From Erwinia tasmaniensis Et1/99 (lineage in GTDB: Bacteria; Pseudomonadota; Gammaproteobacteria; Enterobacterales; Enterobacteriaceae), in contig NC_010694.1 of NCBI RefSeq assembly GCF_000026185.1, positions 3,658,001 to 3,722,000 on the forward strand: DNA of 64,000 nucleotides, read 5' to 3'. Positions 46,570 through 54,740 of this stretch are shown here, piece after piece. The notes below the pieces were generated by a model. It was not told where the DNA came from. It searched no databases and saw nothing but the letters and a program-made list of their open reading frames with translations. The translations under genes and the position numbers were made by a program. Numbering within the stretch: position 1 is the first letter of the stretch; every line of letters begins with the position of its first letter.

Positions 46570-47877
46570 TTATTCCACCATTTCAGGGGTAATTTTTATT
46601 TTCCCGGTGACCGCGCTGTTGATTAGCGTGGTTTTGTATTCTTTGAGTTTTTCGATTTGTTGTTCAATCAAATTCATAGCTTCATCTGAAGATGTCAAAA
46701 ATGACTCAACATAATTAGCGATTGCAGTCTGTTCTTCGAGTGGCGGTATAAAAAGATCAACTCTTGAAAAGTTATCAAAGTTCAAATCCTGGCCATCTCT
46801 GATAAAACTTGCCGTTTGCTGTAACGCTGCAATGTAGGAAGGTAATTTCAATAAGTAGCCATAAAATAAAGGATCAATATTCTGCAATGCTTTCAGAACC
46901 ACATAAGAAGAACGGATGCAGCCACAAGACCAGGCTCTTTCAAGACCTCCTTGAAAGCTTCTCATACTGATAACAAAATCATCCTTTTCAACATGCTTCC
47001 GTTTATCTAAGTGAAATTGTATTTTTACAACGCGTTTACCTGTTAATGCTTCATATTTCTCTTGTGGTATAACCCCATAGGCCTGGGTTGCCGATAGTTG
47101 AACATCGTCATTCAAGGCTTTCTCTTTACGTTGAGTAAACAAGAATTTGCTGCGACGGATCTCCCAATGCACTGGGATTTTTCCAATCCAGTCAACTCCG
47201 GAATCTTTCATTTGTACATTCGGATCAAGCCCCTGCGTTACCGCCTTTTGAATAATGATTTGCTTACGCTCTTTTAAAAGCGTAATTTGCTGCTGTTTGA
47301 TTTTTATTGCTTCATCAATCTGGGCAGATTTCTTATCAAGGTATTTGACTATTATGAATTGCGTTTTAACATCAGGCAAAATTGCATGAATGGAGTAAAG
47401 GTCCTCAGTATACAAACGGATAAACCCTTCCATCACGCCTGTAACTCTTTTTTTAAACTCTCCAATATATTCAGGCTGCAATAGTAAATAGCCAAGAAAG
47501 TCTATATTCAATATAAGGTTATTCTTAGATCTATAGACTGAATAGTCAGGGCTGGTTATTCCTTCGATTCTTGACACTGCAAGCAATCCATTAACTGCTT
47601 GCATTTTGTTGATCACTAGATCTTTTATTCCTACACGCTTATAACCAACAAGCGTTTCTGCGCAACCAGAACGTTCTTCCAGGGAGTCTTTTGGCAAAAC
47701 TCCATTGTATTTGCTTAAGGAAAGTAGAGTTTCCTTACCCGTTTTAGAGCGGAGATTAATTTCATCAAGGATATACTTAAAGCGTTTTAACTCCCAATCA
47801 TATGGAATAGTGTCGATCCAATTTAAGCAAGACTCTTTATAAGCCTCATACTTAGGCAACTCAGCCATATTCACCAT
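46570..47877 (-). CDS. hsdS: type I restriction-modification specificity subunit
   Basis: 435-residue DNA-recognition subunit with two target-recognition domains arranged as an internal repeat: LNWIDTIPYDWELKRFKYIL at the start and VDWIGKIPVHWEIRRSKFLF near residue 215. Each is followed by a helical spacer (LLKERKQIIIQKAVTQGLDP and IEKLKEYKTTLINSAVTGKI). It sets the bipartite target sequence, which cannot be deduced here. GGGGG before the ATG at 47877 supports this start. It is distinctly AT-richer than hsdM and hsdR, as is usual for recombining specificity genes. Confidence 0.92.
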   Translation of the reverse strand: MVNMAELPKYEAYKESCLNWIDTIPYDWELKRFKYILDEINLRSKTGKETLLSLSKYNGVLPKDSLEERSGCAETLVGYKRVGIKDLVINKMQAVNGLLAVSRIEGITSPDYSVYRSKNNLILNIDFLGYLLLQPEYIGEFKKRVTGVMEGFIRLYTEDLYSIHAILPDVKTQFIIVKYLDKKSAQIDEAIKIKQQQITLLKERKQIIIQKAVTQGLDPNVQMKDSGVDWIGKIPVHWEIRRSKFLFTQRKEKALNDDVQLSATQAYGVIPQEKYEALTGKRVVKIQFHLDKRKHVEKDDFVISMRSFQGGLERAWSCGCIRSSYVVLKALQNIDPLFYGYLLKLPSYIAALQQTASFIRDGQDLNFDNFSRVDLFIPPLEEQTAIANYVESFLTSSDEAMNLIEQQIEKLKEYKTTLINSAVTGKIKITPEMVE

Positions 47878-47887
47878 TATCGCCCCC

Positions 47888-50269
47888 TTATCCCTGAATC
47901 TTATCAACTGAAATGCCCAGAATCTGCGCAATTAGCCCTTCAGACTGCTGCTCCAGTTTGATAATGTCCTGCGCCACCTCCTCTAAAGAACGCAGCGGCT
48001 TATGGCGATAGAAATATTTATTAAAGCTGATCTCATAGCCTATTTTTACCGAGTCAAGATTAATCCAGGCCTCTGCCACATGCGGCTTCACTTCGTCGAG
48101 GAAATACTGATAAATACTTTGCTTAAGGGGTATTGATTCCGTATCACGCAGATCTGCACTGCTGTCGTAAGTGATATATTCGTCTTTCTTGCCGCTGGGG
48201 TAGAAACCAAAATCGGGCAGGTCTGCGGCTTCACATTCAAGGCGTTCTAACAGGTCCTGTAGCTTATCGCCGTTCAGCTTCACCGTTTTATTGATAACTT
48301 TAGCCGCCGATTCGTCATACCAGCTTACCGCGTTTAAAATCGCGTTCTTTTCCGCCGCCGACAGCTTTATTTTTTCCGCTTTCAGCACCTGTTCAACCTG
48401 TGCTTTGAACCGGTTGAAATCGTCAAATTCTTCGCCGCCGATAGTGGCCATCAGCCGTTCAGCGCAGTGATAAACCGTTTGCAGCGACAGCCAGTTTTTC
48501 ACATCGAGCAGCTTGCTTCTGGCCTTGGTATTCAGACTGATATCGCGCTCTGCGCACCAGCCCTGCGTGTCTTTTTCGACCGAGGCTAAAAAGCCCTTTT
48601 CGTAGACCTTGTCGCCGTGTTCGGCGTACAGCCAGGCCATTACCTCGGCAAGCTGTTTATCAAAGCGCAGCGGCCGGATGGCCTCACGGCTAAAGCGGGC
48701 CTTGCGCCGGTCGGGGCGCTCGATGGTGACCTTGTAATAGCCAAAGTCGTCGTTACTGAACACCTTGCTGGCGATACCCACGGCATCGTGGTTAGCGTCC
48801 AGTGCTCTTTCCGCCCCGGTACAGGCAAGATACGTTTGCGCGATCTCGGCAATATGTTCGGGGGCAAACTCGCAGTTTTTATTGCCGAGGTTCTTGCGCA
48901 GTTTGCGATACAGCAGGCTGGCATCAATCAGCTGCACCTTGCCCTGGCGATCCTGTGATTTGTTATTATTCAGCAGCCAAATATAGGTGGTGATACCGGT
49001 GTTATAGAACAGGTTATTGGGCAGCTGCACGATAGCATCCAGCATATCGTTTTCGATCAGGTAGCGGCGGATATTGCTTTCACCACCGCCGGCATCACCG
49101 GTGAAAAGAGAAGAGCCGTTGTGCACCGAGGCAATGCGGCTGCCCAGCGAGCCGATCGCCGGGTCTTTCATTTTGCTGACCATTTCCATCAGGAACAGCA
49201 GCTGTCCGTCACTGGAGCGCGGCGTGGCGTCGACCGTCTCTTCTTTGCCGAAGTAATCCCGCAGTTTGACCTTAAAGCGTGGGTCAATCACATCGCCGCC
49301 ATCTTTGATGTACTTCTGCTCAGTGGCCCAGCTCTTGCCATAGGGCGGGTTGGACAGCATAAAGTCAAAACGCTGCGCGGCAAACTCATCGGTCGATAGC
49401 GTCGAACCCACCCTGATGTTCTCGGGATTGTTGCCCTTGATCATCATATCTGACTTACAGATAGCATAGGTTTCGTCGTTGATCTCTTTGCCGTACAGGT
49501 AAATATCACGATTGCTGCTGGGGTATTTTGCTTCGATAAAGTTCTGCGATTCGGTCAGCATGCCGCCGCTACCGCAGGCGGGATCGTATACCGTCATTGT
49601 CAGCGGCAATTTGTCTTTTACCGGGTCGAATACCAGGTGCGTCATCAGGTCAATCACTTCCCTTGGCGTGAAGTGCTCGCCGGCCTCTTCATTGTTTTCT
49701 TCGTTAAATTTACGAATCAACTCTTCAAAGACGTAGCCCATGCCCAAATTTGACAGGGCTGGCATGCTGTAGCCATCAGGATCGTCTACGGCTTTATGCG
49801 TCAGGTTGATATAAGGCGAGACAAACTTTTCCACTACATCCAGCAGCACCTGCTTCGCCGCCATATGGCGGATTTGTGCCTGCAGGTTAAAGCAGGCCAC
49901 GATCTCTTTGACGTTGTCGCTGAAGCCCAGCAGGTACTCTTCAAAGTTCGCCAACAGGATCTGCTGACTGTTGGTCGCCGTCTTAAACAGCGAATTTAAC
50001 GTCCACTTTGAGGTGTTGTAAAACACATAGCCACTGGCCGCCATGAGCGGCGCATCATCCAGTTCGGTTGCCTGTAATTCTTCTTTCTGGAACCTGACTT
50101 CGGCCAGTACGGCTTCTTTGCCCGGCTCTAACAGGGTATCAAGGCGGCGCAGTACCACCATTGGCAGAATAACGTCACGGTATTTACCCCGAACATACAC
50201 ATCACGCAGGCAGTCGTCGGCGATGTTCCAGATAAAAGAAATCAGTTTGTTGTGTACGCTGTGATCCAT
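47888..50269 (-). CDS. hsdM: type I restriction-modification methyltransferase subunit
   Basis: 793-residue N6-adenine methyltransferase. SAM motif I is VYDPACGSGGML (229-237 core) and the catalytic motif IV is FMLSNPPYGKSW (NPPY 307-310). The N-terminal helical HsdM domain is present, and the C-terminal 300 residues are longer than in the classic EcoKI protein (529), as in the long-HsdM subfamily. It methylates the site chosen by HsdS. AGGACAAAAA precedes the ATG. It is first in the hsdM-hsdS-hsdR operon. Confidence 0.94.
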   Translation of the reverse strand: MDHSVHNKLISFIWNIADDCLRDVYVRGKYRDVILPMVVLRRLDTLLEPGKEAVLAEVRFQKEELQATELDDAPLMAASGYVFYNTSKWTLNSLFKTATNSQQILLANFEEYLLGFSDNVKEIVACFNLQAQIRHMAAKQVLLDVVEKFVSPYINLTHKAVDDPDGYSMPALSNLGMGYVFEELIRKFNEENNEEAGEHFTPREVIDLMTHLVFDPVKDKLPLTMTVYDPACGSGGMLTESQNFIEAKYPSSNRDIYLYGKEINDETYAICKSDMMIKGNNPENIRVGSTLSTDEFAAQRFDFMLSNPPYGKSWATEQKYIKDGGDVIDPRFKVKLRDYFGKEETVDATPRSSDGQLLFLMEMVSKMKDPAIGSLGSRIASVHNGSSLFTGDAGGGESNIRRYLIENDMLDAIVQLPNNLFYNTGITTYIWLLNNNKSQDRQGKVQLIDASLLYRKLRKNLGNKNCEFAPEHIAEIAQTYLACTGAERALDANHDAVGIASKVFSNDDFGYYKVTIERPDRRKARFSREAIRPLRFDKQLAEVMAWLYAEHGDKVYEKGFLASVEKDTQGWCAERDISLNTKARSKLLDVKNWLSLQTVYHCAERLMATIGGEEFDDFNRFKAQVEQVLKAEKIKLSAAEKNAILNAVSWYDESAAKVINKTVKLNGDKLQDLLERLECEAADLPDFGFYPSGKKDEYITYDSSADLRDTESIPLKQSIYQYFLDEVKPHVAEAWINLDSVKIGYEISFNKYFYRHKPLRSLEEVAQDIIKLEQQSEGLIAQILGISVDKIQG

Positions 50270-50623
50270 TTTTTGTCCTGTAGAAAGCGGCCTGACACTG
50301 GGTCACCAAAGCCGCTTTTAAACGCTATGCAAATGTTAACCGGCCGGGGCTACGTCTATCGAGTCACCGACCGTTAAGTATAATCTTACTTGCCAGTATG
50401 CCAGGCAGGTTGATTATCCTATACCATTTTCGACGTTTTCTGGCTTAAAGCCTGTTAACGTCGTCAGTAAAGGGCGGGGGCTGTATGGCTGCGAGTCTGG
50501 CACAGCGCTCGCTCTGCGCCTCGCTCCTATCACAATCATAGACGCAAACTTTGCGGGTTTTACCCAACAGGCGTTACACTCTCGGGTAGCTGAATTTACT
50601 CACTTATGGAACTGGAACACGCG
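50270..50623. other. intergenic region between hsdM and gor
   Basis: 354 bases between divergent hsdM and gor. It must hold both promoters. No gene or clear operator was recognised. Confidence 0.4.
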
Positions 50624-51976
50624 ATGACCAAACACTATGACTATCTTGCCATCGGCGGCGGCAGCGGCGGTATCGCCTCCATTAACCGTGCGGCCATGTA
50701 CGGACAGAAATGTGCACTGATCGAAGCGAAGGATCTCGGCGGCACCTGCGTTAACGTGGGCTGTGTACCGAAGAAGGTGATGTGGCATGCGGCGCAGATC
50801 GCCGAGGCTATCCATAACTACGGCCCGGACTACGGCTTTGATACCACCGTCAATCAGTTTAACTGGGACGTGCTGGTAAAAAATCGTAGCGCCTATATCG
50901 ACCGCATCCATACCTCGTACGACAACGTGCTGGGCAAAAATAAGGTCGACGTGATCAAAGGCTTTGCGCGCTTTGTCGATGCGCATACCGTTGAGGTGAA
51001 CGGCGAGAAAATTACCGCCGATCATATTCTGATCGCCACCGGCGGCCGCCCAAGCCTGCCTGCCATCCCAGGGGCCGAGCACGGTATTAACTCCGATGGT
51101 TTCTTCGAGCTGGCAGCGCTGCCAAAACGGACTGCCGTAGTGGGTGCAGGCTATATCGCCGTTGAGATCGCGGGGGTGCTGAACGCGCTGGGTTCCGAAA
51201 CTCATCTGTACGTGCGTAAACACGCGCCGCTGCGCAGTTTCGATCCGCTGATTGTCGACACGCTGGTCGAAGTGATGAACAGCGAGGGCCCAACGCTGCA
51301 TACCGAATCAACGCCCGAAGCGGTAGTGAAAAATGCCGACGGCAGCCTGACCCTGAAGTTGGAGAATGGAAAAGAGCAGACCGTGGACTGTCTGGTCTGG
51401 GCGATTGGTCGTGAACCGATGACCGATAACCTGAATCTGGACGTGACCGGCGTGCAGCTGAACGAAAAGGGTTACATCAGCGTTGATAAGTTCCAGAATA
51501 CCAACGTGAAGGGCATCTATGCGGTCGGCGATAACACCGGAGCGGTAGAGCTGACCCCGGTGGCAGTAGCTGCCGGACGCCGCCTCTCCGAGCGCCTGTT
51601 TAACAACAAGCCGGACGAGCATCTGGACTTCAGCAATGTACCGACCGTGGTATTCAGCCATCCGCCAATCGGCACCGTGGGCCTGAGCGAGCCGGAAGCG
51701 CGTGAGAAGTTCGGCGACGACCAGGTGAAAGTGTATCAATCATCGTTCACCGCGATGTACACCGCCGTCACGCAACATCGCCAGCCGTGCCGGATGAAAC
51801 TGGTGTGCATGGGTAATGATGAGAAGATCGTCGGCATTCACGGCATTGGTTACGGGATGGACGAGATGCTGCAGGGCTTTGCGGTAGCGCTGAAGATGGG
51901 CGCAACGAAAAAAGATTTCGATAACACGGTAGCGATCCACCCAACCGGGTCGGAAGAGTTTGTCACCATGCGATAG
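50624..51976 (+). CDS. gor: glutathione reductase
   Basis: 450-residue NADPH- and FAD-dependent disulfide reductase that regenerates reduced glutathione in the cytoplasm. FAD motif [11 protein letters not shown] (about 9-19), redox-active disulfide C42/C47 in [18 protein letters not shown] motif [18 protein letters not shown]-site YAVGDNTG, and the catalytic C-terminal [12 protein letters not shown]. The length equals E. coli Gor (450). The ATG at 50624 has GGAAC before it and matches E. coli (MTKHYDYIAIG); the upstream ATG at 50606 has no ribosome-binding site. Confidence 0.96.
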   Translation: MTKHYDYLAIGGGSGGIASINRAAMYGQKCALIEAKDLGGTCVNVGCVPKKVMWHAAQIAEAIHNYGPDYGFDTTVNQFNWDVLVKNRSAYIDRIHTSYDNVLGKNKVDVIKGFARFVDAHTVEVNGEKITADHILIATGGRPSLPAIPGAEHGINSDGFFELAALPKRTAVVGAGYIAVEIAGVLNALGSETHLYVRKHAPLRSFDPLIVDTLVEVMNSEGPTLHTESTPEAVVKNADGSLTLKLENGKEQTVDCLVWAIGREPMTDNLNLDVTGVQLNEKGYISVDKFQNTNVKGIYAVGDNTGAVELTPVAVAAGRRLSERLFNNKPDEHLDFSNVPTVVFSHPPIGTVGLSEPEAREKFGDDQVKVYQSSFTAMYTAVTQHRQPCRMKLVCMGNDEKIVGIHGIGYGMDEMLQGFAVALKMGATKKDFDNTVAIHPTGSEEFVTMR

Positions 51977-51997
51977 TCTCGCGCTTAACGTTGCACG

Positions 51998-52019
51998 GTG
52001 GGTTGGCTCTCCAGCCCAC
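51998..52019 (+). terminator. probable terminator after gor
   Basis: GTGGGTTGG pairs with CCAGCCCAC (one G-U pair) around CTCT, followed by TTCCATATTTCC. It has a good stem and a weak U-tract. Confidence 0.5.
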
Positions 52020-52117
52020 TTCCATATTTCCATACCTCGCGGCTGCATGGCCAGGGCGCTCGCAACCCGTAAACCAGGGTAAAGCGGCGCGTATCTCGTC
52101 AGAAAAATAGCGGGAAA

Positions 52118-52456
52118 TTACCGGTAGCTGATGGTCAGCAGGCCCTGACGTTGTGCGCTGTCAAGCCAGTTCAATTGCGATCGGGTGCGGTTCTGATTGA
52201 ATGTCTGTACATCGCTGGTTGAAACATCGATAGGCTGGCGTGCCATTTTCCCCTGATTAAAGCAGTCGCTGGAAACGTTGCTCGTTTCAACCTGGATCTG
52301 GCAGGCAGGCTCGTAAATTTGACCGCTGAAGTGAACCTGACCGCTGGCAACCACCGCCCGCTGCTCGCTGGCTAATGCGTCGCCCTGCATAACTGCCATC
52401 ATCATTCCTGATAACAGAATGCCTTTGCGCCAGTTCAAATAACTGTTCCCATACAT
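52118..52456 (-). CDS. mini-pilin-like secreted protein (fimbrial operon 2 end)
   Basis: 112 residues. A signal peptide covers about 1-30 (GILLSGMMMAVMQGDALA, then SEQRAVV). The mature part starts VVASGQVHFSGQIYEPACQIQVE, which resembles the first strands of type 1 pilins including the first cysteine; a second cysteine follows in SSDCFNQGKM. It ends with a strand, QGLLTISYR, like a pilin C-terminus, but at about 82 mature residues it is half the usual pilin size. It could be a shortened minor subunit, a terminator subunit, or a degenerate pilin. GGGTAGG precedes the ATG. Confidence 0.6.
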   Translation of the reverse strand: MYGNSYLNWRKGILLSGMMMAVMQGDALASEQRAVVASGQVHFSGQIYEPACQIQVETSNVSSDCFNQGKMARQPIDVSTSDVQTFNQNRTRSQLNWLDSAQRQGLLTISYR

Positions 52457-52858
52457 AAGCCTACCCCCACCCTATCTCTGCCCACCAATGCCACCGGGAA
52501 CGAACTGACCGTTTCATCATCCGCTCTTCGTTCCGGTTATCCACACAGCTTTCACACCAGCCAGACAGTTCACGAAAATCCCCCGAGACTTCGGAGGTCC
52601 TGCGCGCCTGAAGCACAACGGCTGCATCACGCTTGCCTTATTAAGCATACACAGAAAGCGGACGCGTAATGCATATAAATAGGTTTATGTCTGCTGTTTA
52701 AATCTATTAATTAGCATGGATTGATAGGCTAGAGTAGGTTTACGGAGTGATCATATACTTATTTGAGATAGGATAATGGTTACCGCTGTGATCTATAACT
52801 TAGGAAACAATCTGGGGAGTCGCCAGCGATCCATGCGACGATAAATGACAGGGGCAAA
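52457..52858. other. intergenic region between the EAL gene and mini-pilin gene
   Basis: 402 bases, with an AT-rich part between about 52660 and 52800. No gene was found. The gap is large enough for the mini-pilin gene to have its own promoter instead of being read from the fimbrial operon. Confidence 0.4.
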
Positions 52859-53584
52859 CTAGTGAGGGTCGGTATAGAGCATCGAGGGCGTTTCTTTTAA
52901 CTCTTCCATACTCATTTCAGACCACAGTTTCCCCTGTAGGGCGTAAAACGGCATATTACCCAGCCACTGGCGTTGCGCGCCGGTCTCAATGCCTTCAATC
53001 ACCACACAGAAATTGCCACGTTGCAGTTCGGTCAGCAAAGAAGCCAGCTGGCGCTTTCCCGTTGGATGCCGCCAGTAATTCCAGAAAACCTGTTTATCTA
53101 TCTTAATAAAGCGAAATGCACAGCCGGGCAACATCTGCATGCGGGCGATTCCGTTACCAAAATCATCCAGCCAGAGAGAATAATGGCGAGTGAGCAGACT
53201 GTGCAGCTGCTGCTGCCAGAACAGGCGGGAAGCATTCTCGTGCACTTCAAAATGAATGAAGCCCATCTTTTTTACCCGGCGAATCATTTCGCTCTGCGCC
53301 AACAGGCTCAGCGTGTCGTCATCAACGTTTAATGTGACGATGACACCACGCTGCCGGAACCATGTCTGGTGAACTTCGATAAAGGCAAGCTGGGAGAGAA
53401 AAATCGCACGGCGCTGTTGCGCACTGGCATGTAAAAAGAAATGTTCAACACAGTCACTGCCTTGATTGGCCAGATGGGGAAAGCGCGTCAGACACTCAAA
53501 GGCGATCGTTCTGCCAGCGCCATTGTACATGGGATGAAACACATATCGAGTGACGGGCGGCACGGCAGACGGTGATATTTGCAT
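52859..53584 (-). CDS. compact EAL-domain protein (probable c-di-GMP phosphodiesterase)
   Basis: 241 residues, essentially one EAL domain without sensor or membrane part. The signature motif is ECL (E30) in place of EAL. The other key residues are kept: N86 (TLNVDD), E113 (FEVHE), D140-D141 (LWLDDFGNG), K161 (FIKIDK), E197 and E200 (VIEGIET), and Q in ALQGKLW. It is therefore probably able to bind and perhaps hydrolyse cyclic di-GMP, unlike fully degenerate YdiV. AAAGGAGG before the ATG is a strong ribosome-binding site. It follows the adhesin by 86 bases on the same strand, like MrkJ or FimK next to Klebsiella fimbrial genes. Confidence 0.78.
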   Translation of the reverse strand: MQISPSAVPPVTRYVFHPMYNGAGRTIAFECLTRFPHLANQGSDCVEHFFLHASAQQRRAIFLSQLAFIEVHQTWFRQRGVIVTLNVDDDTLSLLAQSEMIRRVKKMGFIHFEVHENASRLFWQQQLHSLLTRHYSLWLDDFGNGIARMQMLPGCAFRFIKIDKQVFWNYWRHPTGKRQLASLLTELQRGNFCVVIEGIETGAQRQWLGNMPFYALQGKLWSEMSMEELKETPSMLYTDPH

Positions 53585-53670
53585 TATCGAAACCTCCTTT
53601 TAGCGCACTATTTTCGCCCGTCGGCAGGATCGCCAGACGATGGGATCTCTGCTCATAAAATGTCATTGCC

Positions 53671-54726
53671 TTATTTAAAGGTGACATCGACATTCGCCGA
53701 GGCGTTGAATGTTCCCGTTTGAGGGGAATCACTCAGCCAGCGCAGGCTGGCAATGAAATCATTCTGCACCACGCTGCCATTCACTGAGCCTAACGGCACG
53801 CTGGTATTGAAAGGAATGAAATTACCCGGAGCGCTGGCCGTCGAGATCGAGATACCAAAGCCGCTGTTGGTACTGGGCAAAATAATATCCGTGCCGCTCA
53901 CTGGCGACGTGGTGCTGAAGCTGGCAACCAGCACCTGCCCCTGACAATCCTGCCCGGCATTGGTCAAGTTGGCCGCCACCGAGAAAGGCATCTGCTTTTC
54001 AACGGTGCCCGCCACCGCCCGGCGTGCCGGAATGGTGCCGAAATTCACCGTATTGCCATTATTCGCCACGACGCTGACCTGCGGCGTGCAGGAAATAAAA
54101 CGAATGTTTCCCAGCCCGGTAACGTAAGCACGAAAATTACTGTTGGGCGTACTGTTCAGACCATAGAAACCGTCAACCTGAAAAATAGCGTATTGGCCAG
54201 TATTGTTGATGCGGCCGTTAGCCGGGGGAGGGCTGCCGGTCGCTTTAATGTAAACAGAATAGGTGACGTTCACGGTTAATGACTGCGCCGGCGCTCGACA
54301 TCCCCAGCCCCAAAATCCCCACGCCCGACGACATTCGGTTCCCCGACCTACGTCAGACCTGCTGCCGGAAGTGGGTTTAATATCAATGCTTCGCCAGGTG
54401 ACGCCCACTTCTATTGACGGGTGAATGGCCTGCATCTGGCTGGACGGGTCCCAATAGAGATAGGCGTTCTCACCCTGTGGATAATTTTCGCTATCCCGGC
54501 ACTTGAAAGTTGAGGTGTAGGTTGGTGAGCGCCACAGGACCGTTCCCGGCGTTAAATTTGCCGTTGAAACGCTGATCGCCTGATCCAGTGCGATGGTCTG
54601 AGCAAGCGATCCGGTTGATGCCTCCGTGCAGGAAAGGGCCAGAGCATGGGGGGAAAACAGGCTAAATACCGCCATCATCAATGCGAAGCCGGAGTAGGTC
54701 AAACCGCGAATAAACTGCGCAACCAT
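53671..54726 (-). CDS. probable tip adhesin (fimbrial operon 2)
   Basis: 351-residue secreted protein with a signal peptide ending SPHALA before LSCTEASTGSLAQT. Residues about 32-200 form an N-terminal receptor domain with an unusual cysteine/tryptophan-rich stretch (ECRRAWGFWGWGCRAPA); about 215-351 is a pilin domain (ISCTPQVSVVANNGNTVNFG, ending NASANVDVTFK). The layout is that of MrkD-like adhesins. AAGGA lies before the ATG at 54726; an ATG three codons earlier overlaps that ribosome-binding site. It is last of the core fimbrial genes, 14 bases after the usher. The receptor is unknown. Confidence 0.82.
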   Translation of the reverse strand: MVAQFIRGLTYSGFALMMAVFSLFSPHALALSCTEASTGSLAQTIALDQAISVSTANLTPGTVLWRSPTYTSTFKCRDSENYPQGENAYLYWDPSSQMQAIHPSIEVGVTWRSIDIKPTSGSRSDVGRGTECRRAWGFWGWGCRAPAQSLTVNVTYSVYIKATGSPPPANGRINNTGQYAIFQVDGFYGLNSTPNSNFRAYVTGLGNIRFISCTPQVSVVANNGNTVNFGTIPARRAVAGTVEKQMPFSVAANLTNAGQDCQGQVLVASFSTTSPVSGTDIILPSTNSGFGISISTASAPGNFIPFNTSVPLGSVNGSVVQNDFIASLRWLSDSPQTGTFNASANVDVTFK

Positions 54727-54740
54727 AGAGAGCATCCTTT

